NCBI GenBank assembly: GCA_019323515.1
Contig: JAHWHG010000015.1
Location: 1 to 64,000 of the forward strand
Direction of reading: 5' to 3'
Source of the DNA: Candidatus Woesearchaeota archaeon
GTDB lineage: Archaea; Nanobdellota; Nanobdellia; Woesearchaeales; JAHWHD01
DNA: 64,000 bases
Below are positions 50,707 to 60,251 of the stretch, in pieces (the first letter of the stretch is position 1; each line of letters opens with the position of its first letter). The notes beneath the pieces are model-generated. The model had not been told where the DNA came from. It saw only the letters and a list, made by a program, of their open reading frames with translations, and made no database searches. Position numbers and translations under genes: made by a program.

Positions 50707-51243
50707 ATGGGGAACAAACTACCAGCTTTAGTACATTCAAAAGAGACTTTTTCTTTAGAGGAGGTTCTTGATACATTTATAGATGATTCTCATAACAACA
50801 ACTTTGTTGACAGGTTTACTAACTGGATATATTCACAATACCAATTCTATAAATCAAGATACTATGGTCAATGTCTCGGAGTCAATAAAAAGAATGAAAT
50901 TGAATGGTACATGCTAAGGCCTTATGGCGAAAGGTTCAGATGGGAATTATATAAAAAACCTGAAGCAGCTATTCTAGAGACAATAGACATAGAGCAAGAA
51001 CAGGCGATTCAAATAAAAGAAGATATTTTAGATGCATGGGAAAAACAAGGGGTTATATCAAGACATACCTGGATTGACATGGTCAAAACTGCGCTGCTGT
51101 TTAGAAAAATGCAAAAAACAGGGATACCCTATGAACAAATCTTTGGCATTAGCGCAGAGATTCATCGATATATCAGGCTTACAAAAAAAGGACCAGACCT
51201 ATACCAGTGGCAATTCTATGAAGAATTCATTGACTGGGGTTAA
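50707..51243 (+). CDS. Hypothetical protein
   Basis: The 178-residue soluble protein is rich in aromatic residues: FTNWIYSQYQFYKSRYYGQ, EWYMLRPYGERFRWELY and a C-terminal YQWQFYEEFIDWG. No family recognised. ATG lies about 28 bp after CTTTAAATAG, so leaderless. Monocistronic. Confidence 0.5.
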   Translation: MGNKLPALVHSKETFSLEEVLDTFIDDSHNNNFVDRFTNWIYSQYQFYKSRYYGQCLGVNKKNEIEWYMLRPYGERFRWELYKKPEAAILETIDIEQEQAIQIKEDILDAWEKQGVISRHTWIDMVKTALLFRKMQKTGIPYEQIFGISAEIHRYIRLTKKGPDLYQWQFYEEFIDWG

Positions 51244-51336
51244 CTTCAACCCATTTCGAAGCCTAGTTCTGAGTATATAAAGTTTCTGTACCTATGTATT
51301 ACTATGACAAGTAAAAAACTTGGAGGTAATACAAAA

Positions 51337-53244
51337 ATGAACAAGATAATGGCAATAATGATGATGCTATTGGTACTGGCATCAACACTTACTGGCTGTG
51401 ACACGACAATTAATGGAGATGGCACAGACACTGATAATGATCCAGTAATAAAAGTACCTATGAAGTTCAGCGAACTTCAACGTTTCAAGTCAGAGGCTGA
51501 ACTTGTGAAAGCTTTTGAAGATGCAAAGAGCTCAAGATACAATTATGGAATTTTAGAGTCATTCGGAGCAGTCAAAGCAACTGCAAACATAGAAACTGCA
51601 ATGCAGGCAGCACCTGCTGACACTGCAACAGACGACTTCTCAACAACAAACATTCAAGTGCAAGGAGTTGACGAAGCAGACATTGTAAAGACAGATGGAA
51701 AATACATCTACTTAATCGCAAACAATAACTTAGTTATTGTTGAAGCAGGCGAAAATGCAGAGCTACTTAGCAAAACTGCTGTTGGCAGTGCAAGCGAACT
51801 CTTCATCGACAATGACCGCGTTCTAGTCTTCACATCAGGTTATGAAAAGACTACACCAACACTTGGAGAGGTCATAAGAGACTACTATCCATCAGCACAA
51901 CTCACAACTGCAAAACTTTACGACACAAGCAATAAAGAAGCTCCAAAACTTCTAAGGACTGTTGACATTGAAGGCAACTATTTAACTTCAAGGAAGATTG
52001 AAGACGATGTTTATTTTGTAGTAAACTCATACCCGCGCTGGGACAATGACATAATCCCGCTTTACAGGGACTCTGAAGTATCAAAAGACCTTGAACCGAT
52101 TGCAGAACCTTATGAGATTGGCTATATTGAACCAGTAGAAGCAAGGAACTTCATAACAATAGCATCACTCTCAATGCAGGACACAGAAAAGGAAGTTCAA
52201 AAGGAGACAATTGCAGGCTCTGGCCAGAATGTGTTTGCATCACTGGAAAACATGTACATTGCACAGACTGACAATAACTGGAACAATATTGGAGAGGTTG
52301 TTCAAGGAAACAAAGAATCAACAGTTGTAACAAAGTTCCACCTTGACAAGGGAGATATCAAATACGTAACATCAAATGATGTTCCTGGACGCATTTTAAA
52401 CCAGTTTTCAATGGATGAATACCAAGGCAACTTCAGGATCGCAACAACCGCTGGAAACGTATGGGACCATGAACAACTCTCATCAAACAATGTTTATGTT
52501 CTAGACCCTAACCTCAAGGTAGTTGGAGAGCTTGAGGATCTTGCACCAGGTGAAAGAATCTACTCAGTGCGTTTTATGGGCAAAAGAGGTTATGTAGTTA
52601 CTTTCAAAAAGGTTGACCCTCTTTTTGTGATTGACCTTGAAGACCCTGATTCCCCTAAAGTGTTAGGAAAACTAAAGATCCCTGGCTACTCTGACTACCT
52701 TCACCCCTATGACGAAACACACATTATAGGGATAGGCAAGGACACAGTAGAGGCGTCTGAAGACGAAAAAACTGGAAGAAACCTGGACTTTGCATGGTAC
52801 CAAGGAATAAAGATGGCAATCTTTGACGTGAGTGATGTAGAGAACCCAATCGAACTACACAAGGTTGTTATCGGAGATAGAGGTACAGACTCAGAAGCGC
52901 TTCACAACCACAAAGCCTTCCTGTTCGACCGCGAGAAAGAACTGTTAGTGCTTCCGATTACACTTGCAGAGATACAAGGTGAAAAGACAAGACTTAACCA
53001 GTACGGAGAATACACATTCCAGGGAGCTTATGTGTACAGGGTTAACCTTGAAGACGGATTTGAGTTAAGAGGAAGAATCTCACACACTGATGAACAGGAG
53101 ATTTTGAAAAGCGGCTATTACATCAGAGGAAACCCAATCAGAAGAAGCCTTTACATCAACGACATCCTCTACACACTCTCAAACAGTAAACTGCAGCTTA
53201 ACGACCTGTTTACATTGGAGAAACTAAAGTCACTGGTGATTTAA
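51337..53244 (+). CDS. Beta-propeller domain lipoprotein
   Basis: The 635-residue protein has a signal with lipobox LASTLTGC (Cys 21) followed by a Thr/Asp-rich linker. The main part is the beta-propeller domain type known in archaeal and bacterial surface proteins: VQGVDEADIVKTDGKYIYLI, VLVFTSGYE, MDEYQGNFRIATT, VYSVRFMGKRGYVVTF-like and GYSDYLHPYDETHIIGIGKD blades. GGAGGT lies before the ATG at 51337; an upstream ATG at 51304 would spoil the signal. It is a likely substrate for the Lgt at 42991. Confidence 0.85.
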   Translation: MNKIMAIMMMLLVLASTLTGCDTTINGDGTDTDNDPVIKVPMKFSELQRFKSEAELVKAFEDAKSSRYNYGILESFGAVKATANIETAMQAAPADTATDDFSTTNIQVQGVDEADIVKTDGKYIYLIANNNLVIVEAGENAELLSKTAVGSASELFIDNDRVLVFTSGYEKTTPTLGEVIRDYYPSAQLTTAKLYDTSNKEAPKLLRTVDIEGNYLTSRKIEDDVYFVVNSYPRWDNDIIPLYRDSEVSKDLEPIAEPYEIGYIEPVEARNFITIASLSMQDTEKEVQKETIAGSGQNVFASLENMYIAQTDNNWNNIGEVVQGNKESTVVTKFHLDKGDIKYVTSNDVPGRILNQFSMDEYQGNFRIATTAGNVWDHEQLSSNNVYVLDPNLKVVGELEDLAPGERIYSVRFMGKRGYVVTFKKVDPLFVIDLEDPDSPKVLGKLKIPGYSDYLHPYDETHIIGIGKDTVEASEDEKTGRNLDFAWYQGIKMAIFDVSDVENPIELHKVVIGDRGTDSEALHNHKAFLFDREKELLVLPITLAEIQGEKTRLNQYGEYTFQGAYVYRVNLEDGFELRGRISHTDEQEILKSGYYIRGNPIRRSLYINDILYTLSNSKLQLNDLFTLEKLKSLVI

Positions 53245-53285
53245 CCTTTTTTTATTTTATCTTTTAATTTTTTTAAGAATTCAAA

Positions 53286-54107
53286 TTACTTTAATTTCTT
53301 AATCTCAGCAATCCTCTTATTTGCATCAACTGAACTGGAAAACATCTTCCAGAATATTCTTGACATCCACTCTGCCCAATCCCTGTCAGTTATCCTGTAA
53401 AAGATTGATATCTTATCCTGCAACTCATTTATCTTACCAGTAGGTTCCTTTATTTCCTTGATTGTAAAGACCTTATTATCAGCAAGCACACTTCTTAATG
53501 GATGCCTTCCATGCCTAACCTCGATCAACTCAGTGCCATACTTAAAATTCAAGGAAAGTATCTTCTCAACATTCTCTTTTCCAGGCAGATCAACCCTTGT
53601 AAGCACCTTCACACTAACCCCTCTTTTTACAAGATCATCAACAATCTTAAACAAGTCAACATTCTTATGCTTAAGGTTCACAAACGAAAGGTTTCCAGAG
53701 AATATAAGCACCTGCCTCTTAGCACTCGCAAGAACCTCTGCAAACTCATTTACCTCAGCCGCTTTCTCCATTGTAGCCTGCTTCTTAGTATCAGCGACAT
53801 GCTGAAATATGTCAAATGCAGAAAAATCCTCTTTTCTTCTTGCTGCAAATATCTGCTGCTCAAGAATCTGCTGGAATACAGTATTACTCACCTTATTTAC
53901 ATTCTTTGAATAGACTATCTTAAGCGCTCCTCTTGAACCCTCCCTGAATGTACGCACTGCAATTGTTCCAAACTCTTTAGCAATAGTATCTACATACCTG
54001 TCAGCTGTCCTCCAGCTTTTCTTTATATGCTTAGAAATCTCCTGTATTGTACACGGCTTTGTATAGACAAATTCCTCAATCCTTCTGATAACATTATTGT
54101 CCAACAT
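53286..54107 (-). CDS. TrmB-like HTH transcription regulator
   Basis: The 273-residue protein has a winged helix at the N-terminus (RRIEEFVYTKPCTIQEISKHIKKSWRTADRYVDTI, about 7-41), a helical linker (EILEQQ-type 85-125), and a C-terminal domain with VLIFSGNLSFVN, DDLVKRGVSVKVLTRVD, RHGRHPLRSVLADNKVFTIK, similar in plan to the TrmB/PLD-like effector domain. Effector unknown. It is divergent from the CYTH-like gene at 54245. Confidence 0.65.
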   Translation of the reverse strand: MLDNNVIRRIEEFVYTKPCTIQEISKHIKKSWRTADRYVDTIAKEFGTIAVRTFREGSRGALKIVYSKNVNKVSNTVFQQILEQQIFAARRKEDFSAFDIFQHVADTKKQATMEKAAEVNEFAEVLASAKRQVLIFSGNLSFVNLKHKNVDLFKIVDDLVKRGVSVKVLTRVDLPGKENVEKILSLNFKYGTELIEVRHGRHPLRSVLADNKVFTIKEIKEPTGKINELQDKISIFYRITDRDWAEWMSRIFWKMFSSSVDANKRIAEIKKLK

Positions 54108-54244
54108 AAGGAATCATTAAGTAATCCTATATTTAAGCTTTGCTGTGATGTACAACACTGTTGACAAAAAATGACAGCAAAGGATTATACTGTTTACAAC
54201 TGTGTTCTACTTAAAAGAAGAACAAATCTTCGGAGGTGAACAAA

Positions 54245-55207
54245 ATGGGCGGATGTTATACCAGCTACAGCGCTCCAAGAAAAGTAGCTAAACCAAAACC
54301 AAAGTACCAGAACTTGTTGAATAAGTTCAAGAAGACAAAGAGCATCGAGCACCTTATAAACGCACACAAGGAATATGTCTCAGAAAAAGGCGCCGGCTTT
54401 TTCAGAGAACTGGCAAAACTAAGAGGCATTGACAACGACATACCAAAAGAGTTCCCTGAGATAGAGTATGAAGTAAAGTTTGATATCCAGCTGATTGAGG
54501 GCAGCGGGAAAGAGCCAGAGATTGCTGACTACCTGAACACATTTGATTTCCCTGCGACAAAGGCAGCAAGGTTCATAAAAGATCCTGTAAGCAACATTGC
54601 AACAGGTACAAACAGCTTTATTGGCAGGGGTTTAGAAGAACGCTTGGTTGTTATTGAGAAATGCGGAGGACTCTACCTTAAGGAAAAAGGAAGCATACTC
54701 CCAGTTGATGTAGGTGTAGATTACCAGGATATAATTGTGAAAAGGACTGAGGTCAGATATCCTGTCTCAGCACAGGAGATGATTGAAAAATCAAGTGACA
54801 TACTTAAAGAATCAGGGGTTGAACTCAAAGGCAGGATAAGAAAAGAGAAAGGAGACGACTTTATACTTGACACAAACGACGGCAGGCTTTATTCGTTCAC
54901 CATAAACAGGAGCCACCTTACAAAAGCTGGCCAGAAAAAAGAGACAGCTATCCAGAGACAGCTTGAGCTTGAGTATGCAGGATTCATTCCAGGATTTTCA
55001 GGGTTTAAGAAGAACTCAGAGAAACAGATTGTCCAGGGCATGGTCGACCTTGCTAGATTTGTATACAACCTCTACAACAATGCACCAATCAAAAGAAACT
55101 GGAGGATGCAACTCAGGGTGACAAACGAGAGAAAGTACGACTTTGTTGCAGGAAACAACGTGCAAGAACCAGAAAAGCTTGAGCAAGTGCTATTGCTCCC
55201 TGCATAA
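54245..55207 (+). CDS. CYTH-like domain protein (tentative)
   Basis: The 320-residue protein starts MGGCYTSYSAPRKV after GGAGGTG. The middle has EIEYEVKFDIQL (an ExExK-like strand), ERLVVIEKCGGLYLKEKG, IIVKRTEVRYPVS and QLELEYAGFIPG. This series of acidic/basic strands recalls CYTH/triphosphate tunnel enzymes, which act on triphosphates or cyclise ATP. The match is by eye only. It is followed 1 bp later by a P-loop kinase and then by a nucleotidyltransferase. Confidence 0.5.
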   Translation: MGGCYTSYSAPRKVAKPKPKYQNLLNKFKKTKSIEHLINAHKEYVSEKGAGFFRELAKLRGIDNDIPKEFPEIEYEVKFDIQLIEGSGKEPEIADYLNTFDFPATKAARFIKDPVSNIATGTNSFIGRGLEERLVVIEKCGGLYLKEKGSILPVDVGVDYQDIIVKRTEVRYPVSAQEMIEKSSDILKESGVELKGRIRKEKGDDFILDTNDGRLYSFTINRSHLTKAGQKKETAIQRQLELEYAGFIPGFSGFKKNSEKQIVQGMVDLARFVYNLYNNAPIKRNWRMQLRVTNERKYDFVAGNNVQEPEKLEQVLLLPA

Positions 55208-55208
55208 A

Positions 55209-55829
55209 ATGCAACCAAACCTTTTTTATTTAGGCGGTCCGCACGGCGCTGGAAAGACAACACTATCTGAGCTTTTGGCAAAAGAGAATCCAAGGATAAT
55301 GCTTCCAGAGCTGTACTCGCGGAACATCAAGTTCCACACTGATCCCTATTATAGACAGGTGTTAAAGGTATGCAACAGGGCTATTGAAAATTTTGAATAT
55401 CTTAAGATCGCAAAGGATAACCCTGACAAGATTGTGATAGGCAACCGTTCAATCTATGACGTCCTTGCATACAACTGGGTCTACTATGCACGCGGCTGGA
55501 TTTCAAAACAAACATGGCAGCAGTATGACGAGCATGCAAAAGACTTTTTTCGGAATGAGAACTCTGAACCAAACGCAATAATTGTAAACCCTGACCTTGA
55601 CATTGTGCTAAAACACCTTGGCATGCGATGGGAGAAGAAAGGAAAAAAATGGAGAGAAGACGATACTGAATACGCAAGGTTGGCATGTGAAGCTTACAAA
55701 AGACTGCAAGGAAAACCAAACATCTACTACATTGACAAGGAGATTAATTTCAGCAAGAGCGTGCTTGACTCAGTAAACTCATGGCTGCTCTCATTATCAG
55801 AACCAAAAAAGATATACTGCTATGCCTAA
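55209..55829 (+). CDS. P-loop nucleoside/nucleotide kinase (AAA_28-like)
   Basis: The 206-residue protein has LGGPHGAGKTTLSELLA (Walker A GPHGAGKT at about 10-17), VIGNRSIYDVLAYNW and IIVNPDLDIVLKHLGMRW, the layout of deoxynucleoside-kinase-like and AAA_28 ATPases. It starts 1 bp after the upstream gene, so it is an operon partner. Substrate unknown. Confidence 0.72.
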   Translation: MQPNLFYLGGPHGAGKTTLSELLAKENPRIMLPELYSRNIKFHTDPYYRQVLKVCNRAIENFEYLKIAKDNPDKIVIGNRSIYDVLAYNWVYYARGWISKQTWQQYDEHAKDFFRNENSEPNAIIVNPDLDIVLKHLGMRWEKKGKKWREDDTEYARLACEAYKRLQGKPNIYYIDKEINFSKSVLDSVNSWLLSLSEPKKIYCYA

Positions 55830-55877
55830 ACTCAGGAATAGAAATACATTTAAACCAACCCAAAAACCAAGCAACTA

Positions 55878-56885
55878 ATGATTACAAAAAAGATACTTGA
55901 GGAATGTTTAGATGATTTTTGGGTTCTTAAATGGAAAGGCCACAGGGAACTTGACCAAGACAGAGACTATAAGTCATACAACTTCCCAAATGAACTTGTC
56001 TATCGCTTAAGCCCTTTCAGTTTCAGGAACAATATCGCAAAAGTGACTGGAGAACCTGGAAGCGTATGCCTTAACATAAAGGACGGACACCTGCAGTGCA
56101 GGAGCTACAGCGATGAACTTGTAATGCCGTTGTACGATTTGGTAAAACAATACCTTGACAGGCCAAGAGACGAAGAACTAAAGGAACTTGCATCTCCTGA
56201 GGAGTTTCCAGAGATTTTTTATCCAGGCTACCTTCACGACGGCACGGTCACAAGGAAATGGGGCAAGGAAAAAGTAGAACTCTTTCATAATGGCAATCCA
56301 GAAAAAGCTTTCTTAGCATACGCAACTCTGCGTAGAGAAGAACAGATTTATTCTTCAGCATTGTTCGAGCCGATGCCCCATATAATAACTGAGATAGAGA
56401 ATCTTATGCCAGGCTTTATTGGATACGCATTGACTTCAGGCTCACATTCAAGGAACTGGGGCGGTGCAGCTGGAAACTTAATGTCATGGATTGACTCAGA
56501 TGTAGACATCGACCTGATAGTTGACGCAGAACGCAGCCAGGAATACTATGAAATCCTAAAATATCTTTGCAGGAACATGCACGGTGACCACCTTCACGCA
56601 TGGGGCCAGACAAAATCACACCAGCTTTTCATTATTGACAGAAAGATTCCTGATATTGAACTTCCATTCACTGGCCAGCTTATCAACCATCCAGTCAAGT
56701 ACTATATTTTTTTCACAACAATTGAACAGTTCTTTAAGAAAGAGACAGATTACATGGCATTCCTTATGGCAAACGGAACACTTCTCGCAGAAAAGGACTC
56801 AGGCACATACAACAGCTTCCACAAAAAAGGCCTTCAACTATATCCTTTTGGCGACCCTAAGGATTATGTAGATATAAGACCTTAA
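55878..56885 (+). CDS. Nucleotidyltransferase-fold protein
   Basis: The 335-residue protein has a C-terminal half with TSGSHSRNWGGA and SWIDSDVDIDLIVDAERS (G-S then D-x-D-x-D at about 216-222), the active-site signature of polymerase-beta-type nucleotidyltransferases, followed by KSHQLFIIDRKI. The N-terminal 160 residues are of unknown type (KWKGHRELDQDRDYKSYNFP). With the two preceding genes it forms a cluster of phosphate-transfer enzymes. Confidence 0.62.
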   Translation: MITKKILEECLDDFWVLKWKGHRELDQDRDYKSYNFPNELVYRLSPFSFRNNIAKVTGEPGSVCLNIKDGHLQCRSYSDELVMPLYDLVKQYLDRPRDEELKELASPEEFPEIFYPGYLHDGTVTRKWGKEKVELFHNGNPEKAFLAYATLRREEQIYSSALFEPMPHIITEIENLMPGFIGYALTSGSHSRNWGGAAGNLMSWIDSDVDIDLIVDAERSQEYYEILKYLCRNMHGDHLHAWGQTKSHQLFIIDRKIPDIELPFTGQLINHPVKYYIFFTTIEQFFKKETDYMAFLMANGTLLAEKDSGTYNSFHKKGLQLYPFGDPKDYVDIRP

Positions 56886-56903
56886 TTAAAGTAAAAAAAC
56901 TTT

Positions 56904-59321
56904 TTAATCAGAATTATTCTCATGATTTATGACAATATACTTGACAGAGCCTTTGACTTCTGAACCGCTTTTAACACAACCTGCATGTCCATGCTCGCTC
57001 CTTAAACCATCTGTATACTCAAACGCATTCATGCTCTCTGGAAGATTTAATTTTATATTATCTTCATAACATTCAATCTCTGCCCTCTCAGCAAGAGCTT
57101 CTAAAGCATTGCAATAACTCTCACAGCTCACACCGACAGCAACTGGCTCACCAGTCTGCTCACTCATCCTGTAAGCTTTGTCAATTACCTCTCCAAGTAT
57201 AGCTTTATAGAGATTCTCACTTGCAAGGTTAGTGTAAAGCGTCTCAACAAACAGCATGGGACCCTCGAACTTAGTATCTTCTTCAGGTTCAAGTTCAACA
57301 GGCAACAACCTGTAGATGCTTCTTGCTTTAACACTTCCAAGTCCATCAATCACCTGTATCAGCCTCTTGTTAGCATCAGCAACATATGCAAGAAGACATT
57401 TATTGTACGAAGTATGCTCAGTCCATCTCTGGCATGTCCTGACTGGAGTGCAACCTACATCAATCATAGCATTAGGGTCATCAGTATCACGTATCAATAA
57501 AGGCGTACTGTTCTTTACCTCAGGACTCTTTATCAACTCAAGTACATTATCAAGAGCTGTCTGGAAATCCTCATGTAACTGCGCACCAATATGCGGAATG
57601 CTTGCAGTAGGAAGCTGTTCAGGCTTGTCGATTTTATGCAATGCTTGAATTATAATCGCAGCACTATACATCCCTGTCAGTCTATCAACCTGTTTATGAT
57701 CTTCTCCCAAATCATCACCTTTCACTTTCTTCTGCGCGATATGCGAAATCAACATCCCTCTCTGCCTGTTAAGCTCTCCAATATCAATATACACAGGATC
57801 CTCTTCATACAATTCAATAAACCTCTGCTTCATTTCACTCCTAATCTTCCTGATAGCTTTATACTTAGGCTCTAGTCCAGATGTATCCCCCAATAACCTG
57901 GGAACATCCTTATTCTCCATCCAAACCTCAACACAACCGTGAAGACAACTCAACTGCTTATCAGCCTCATCACTGCAATACTTAAGATCCCTGAACCTGT
58001 CAAATATCAGGCTCTCCATCAACCTGCCTGCCAACCTAAATCCCTCAGGGAATTCTTTAAGATATATTGAAGAGATATTAATCAAAGGTTTATAGGCAAA
58101 TATGTAAGGATTGTCAAGCTTCCTGCATACTATCTCCTCAAACCTTTCAATAGCATCATCACTCAACTCAGCAAACAACGGATTTCCCTGCCTGTTCAGT
58201 CTCCTGAAAGACTTAAGTATCTCCTCACCGTTCTCAAGCCTTGGATTGTATTCAGCATTAGGCATGTCAAGAAGAGCAGCAAACTTAACAAATATATCAC
58301 GCGCCTGCTTGACACCATCAGCTTTCTCAAGCATATCAGTTATCACTCTTGCAGGGACTTTATACTGCATCATCTTGACTATAGAATTAAAGAACTGCCT
58401 TTTGTTATCTTTAGACTTCCTCATATGCTTTGTCCCAGCGATCTCATTCATCAGATCCATTCCATGTGAACCGAGATTCATTACAGACAGCTCGCTAAGT
58501 ATAGGCAATGGAATATTTGAATAACACTCAATCATCTCATCTAAGTCACGCTTCCCGATAAACACATCAGGCTTCATCTTTGAATAAGCATGATCCTCAG
58601 GCACCACAAGACTGCACGTCTGCTCAATAAGGTCAAACAAAGCATTCATCCTGAACCCTTTATACTTCCTGTCGCGCTCCATGACATGGTCAAACAACCA
58701 GAGCGCTACTTTAGCATTCCTTTCATTGACATGCATCAATTCCCTGATTTTATCATAACACTGCTGTGCTGAGATTTCGTTATAGGTCTTTTCCCCAATA
58801 CCAGCAACACTACCGAATACCCTTGAAGGTCCAAAACCAGTTTTATCAAAATCACGGCCAGCTTCAACAATCTTCTCCAGACTATCATTAAGCTTAGGAG
58901 AAAGTTCAGCAAGACTGTCAAAGACTTTGTTAGCAAAACGCCTTTTATCAAGCTCGCCAAGTCCAAGACCAAGCACCTCTCGCAGGCCATCTAAAGATAT
59001 ATCCTTGCCTGCTTCCTTGTGCCTGTCAATCAAAGCTCTGATAGAACCAATAAGCTCCTTAACATTATCACTCCTGTCTTCTTTCTTGATCCTCTTCATA
59101 ACCCTATGATGCAAATTTTCAGTATCAGAATAAACACCATAAGAGATATCACCCAGGATTTTATTCAGAATCTCTCTCTGCTCCTCAAACTCTTCTTCAC
59201 TCTCTAATAGCTTAAGCTGCTGCACTAGCCTCAAGGAAAGCTTGCACTCTAACTTCTGCTCAAGCTTCAACTCTTGCCTTAAACATAAACACATTCCAAG
59301 TCCTGGCATTATCAATCTCAT
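56904..59321 (-). CDS. 805-residue orphan protein with Leu/Gln/Lys N-terminal helix
   Basis: The protein starts MRLIMPGLGMCLCLRQELKLE and has a repetitive helix to about residue 45 with the phrase LSLRLVQQLKLLES, which resembles the first segment of sigma-54 factors. The middle 500 residues are helical and charged. The C-terminal 200 residues form a compact domain with VGCTPVRTCQRWTEH, LLAYVADANKRLIQVID, SIYRLLPVELEPEED and GPMLFVETLYTN. I recall uncharacterised proteins with both an amphipathic N-terminal repeat and such a C-terminal part, but cannot name the family. TTTATAAAG lies 25 bp before the ATG, so leaderless. Confidence 0.6.
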   Translation of the reverse strand: MRLIMPGLGMCLCLRQELKLEQKLECKLSLRLVQQLKLLESEEEFEEQREILNKILGDISYGVYSDTENLHHRVMKRIKKEDRSDNVKELIGSIRALIDRHKEAGKDISLDGLREVLGLGLGELDKRRFANKVFDSLAELSPKLNDSLEKIVEAGRDFDKTGFGPSRVFGSVAGIGEKTYNEISAQQCYDKIRELMHVNERNAKVALWLFDHVMERDRKYKGFRMNALFDLIEQTCSLVVPEDHAYSKMKPDVFIGKRDLDEMIECYSNIPLPILSELSVMNLGSHGMDLMNEIAGTKHMRKSKDNKRQFFNSIVKMMQYKVPARVITDMLEKADGVKQARDIFVKFAALLDMPNAEYNPRLENGEEILKSFRRLNRQGNPLFAELSDDAIERFEEIVCRKLDNPYIFAYKPLINISSIYLKEFPEGFRLAGRLMESLIFDRFRDLKYCSDEADKQLSCLHGCVEVWMENKDVPRLLGDTSGLEPKYKAIRKIRSEMKQRFIELYEEDPVYIDIGELNRQRGMLISHIAQKKVKGDDLGEDHKQVDRLTGMYSAAIIIQALHKIDKPEQLPTASIPHIGAQLHEDFQTALDNVLELIKSPEVKNSTPLLIRDTDDPNAMIDVGCTPVRTCQRWTEHTSYNKCLLAYVADANKRLIQVIDGLGSVKARSIYRLLPVELEPEEDTKFEGPMLFVETLYTNLASENLYKAILGEVIDKAYRMSEQTGEPVAVGVSCESYCNALEALAERAEIECYEDNIKLNLPESMNAFEYTDGLRSEHGHAGCVKSGSEVKGSVKYIVINHENNSD

Positions 59322-59425
59322 ACTTTATAGTGCTGTAATCTTTATAAATGTTACTGAATTATTTACAATTAAGTGGTAAAAACCTTTAAATAACACCCAA
59401 TACCTACAATGCATCAAGGATTGAA

Positions 59426-59776
59426 ATGGCAAAAGATCTTGAAGAAAGACTGAAACTCACAAAAAGGCAGAAAAATATAGCTAAGAGCATGTACCAATTC
59501 AGTGTTCTTATGCGGCTAGCTGAAGAGCTGAAGAGTCTTGGAATTGAAGAAGCAAAAGCAAAGGAATATTCCAAGAGATTAGAGGACATGTACAGGGACG
59601 AAGCAGAATCTGACAAGCTTCTTGAAGAAGAAGGCTACAACAAGGAACATTTCTTTGACATGAAACCTACAGCAGCCTCGCAAGGAATTCCAATAACTCA
59701 AGAACAGTATGAGAGCATAAAACAGATTTATCTAAGCCTGACTAAAGGCATTGAAGGCAAAAACAAAGACTTATAA
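59426..59776 (+). CDS. Small helical hypothetical protein
   Basis: The 116-residue protein is helical and charged (DLEERLKLTKRQKNIAKSM, EEAKAKEYSKRLEDMY, TQEQYESIKQIYLSL). No motif recognised. ATG lies after a CTTTAAATAAC box by about 38 bp. Divergent from the 805-residue gene. Function unknown. Confidence 0.5.
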   Translation: MAKDLEERLKLTKRQKNIAKSMYQFSVLMRLAEELKSLGIEEAKAKEYSKRLEDMYRDEAESDKLLEEEGYNKEHFFDMKPTAASQGIPITQEQYESIKQIYLSLTKGIEGKNKDL

Positions 59777-59844
59777 AGGTTATTGCTACTTACAAGGAGT
59801 AAATTTAGAAAAGTTTATATATTCTCAAACATTAGTTGACTAAT

Positions 59845-60246
59845 ATGGGGAGGCAGGATTTAACAGCAAAGATTGAAGAGCTTAATGACATATCTATTGA
59901 AGGTTGTGCAAAGTACCTTGTGAATTTTATGAAATATGCAGGAAACATTGATGTTATAATAGCTGCTCTGCACCCTGGACTAGCAAAAAAGATGAATGAT
60001 TCTATGGAAGATGGGTATCCGTTAGGATTCCAGGAGATAGGACATCCTTCAATAATATTCAATTACTTCCAAAAAAAAGGCTATGAATTTTATTTCTGCA
60101 GTGCCGAAGAGTTCCCGGACTTGTTAAAAGAAGTAAAATCAAAGATGCAAAAAAAGGGCCAGAAAGATCTTTATCAGATCTGCCATGAAAATGATTGCCA
60201 GAAGGTTAAAGAGCAGCTTATGCAAGAAGGATTTAACCTTGCTTAA
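59845..60246 (+). CDS. Small hypothetical protein
   Basis: The 133-residue protein has a helical N-terminus and alternating pattern in IDVIIAALHPGLAKKM and GYEFYFCSAEEFPDLLKEV. Its last part CHENDCQKVKEQL has two Cys. ATG at 59845 is about 27 bp from GTTTATATATTC, so leaderless; an upstream TTG at 59836 is less likely. Not recognised. Confidence 0.5.
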   Translation: MGRQDLTAKIEELNDISIEGCAKYLVNFMKYAGNIDVIIAALHPGLAKKMNDSMEDGYPLGFQEIGHPSIIFNYFQKKGYEFYFCSAEEFPDLLKEVKSKMQKKGQKDLYQICHENDCQKVKEQLMQEGFNLA

Positions 60247-60251
60247 TCTCG

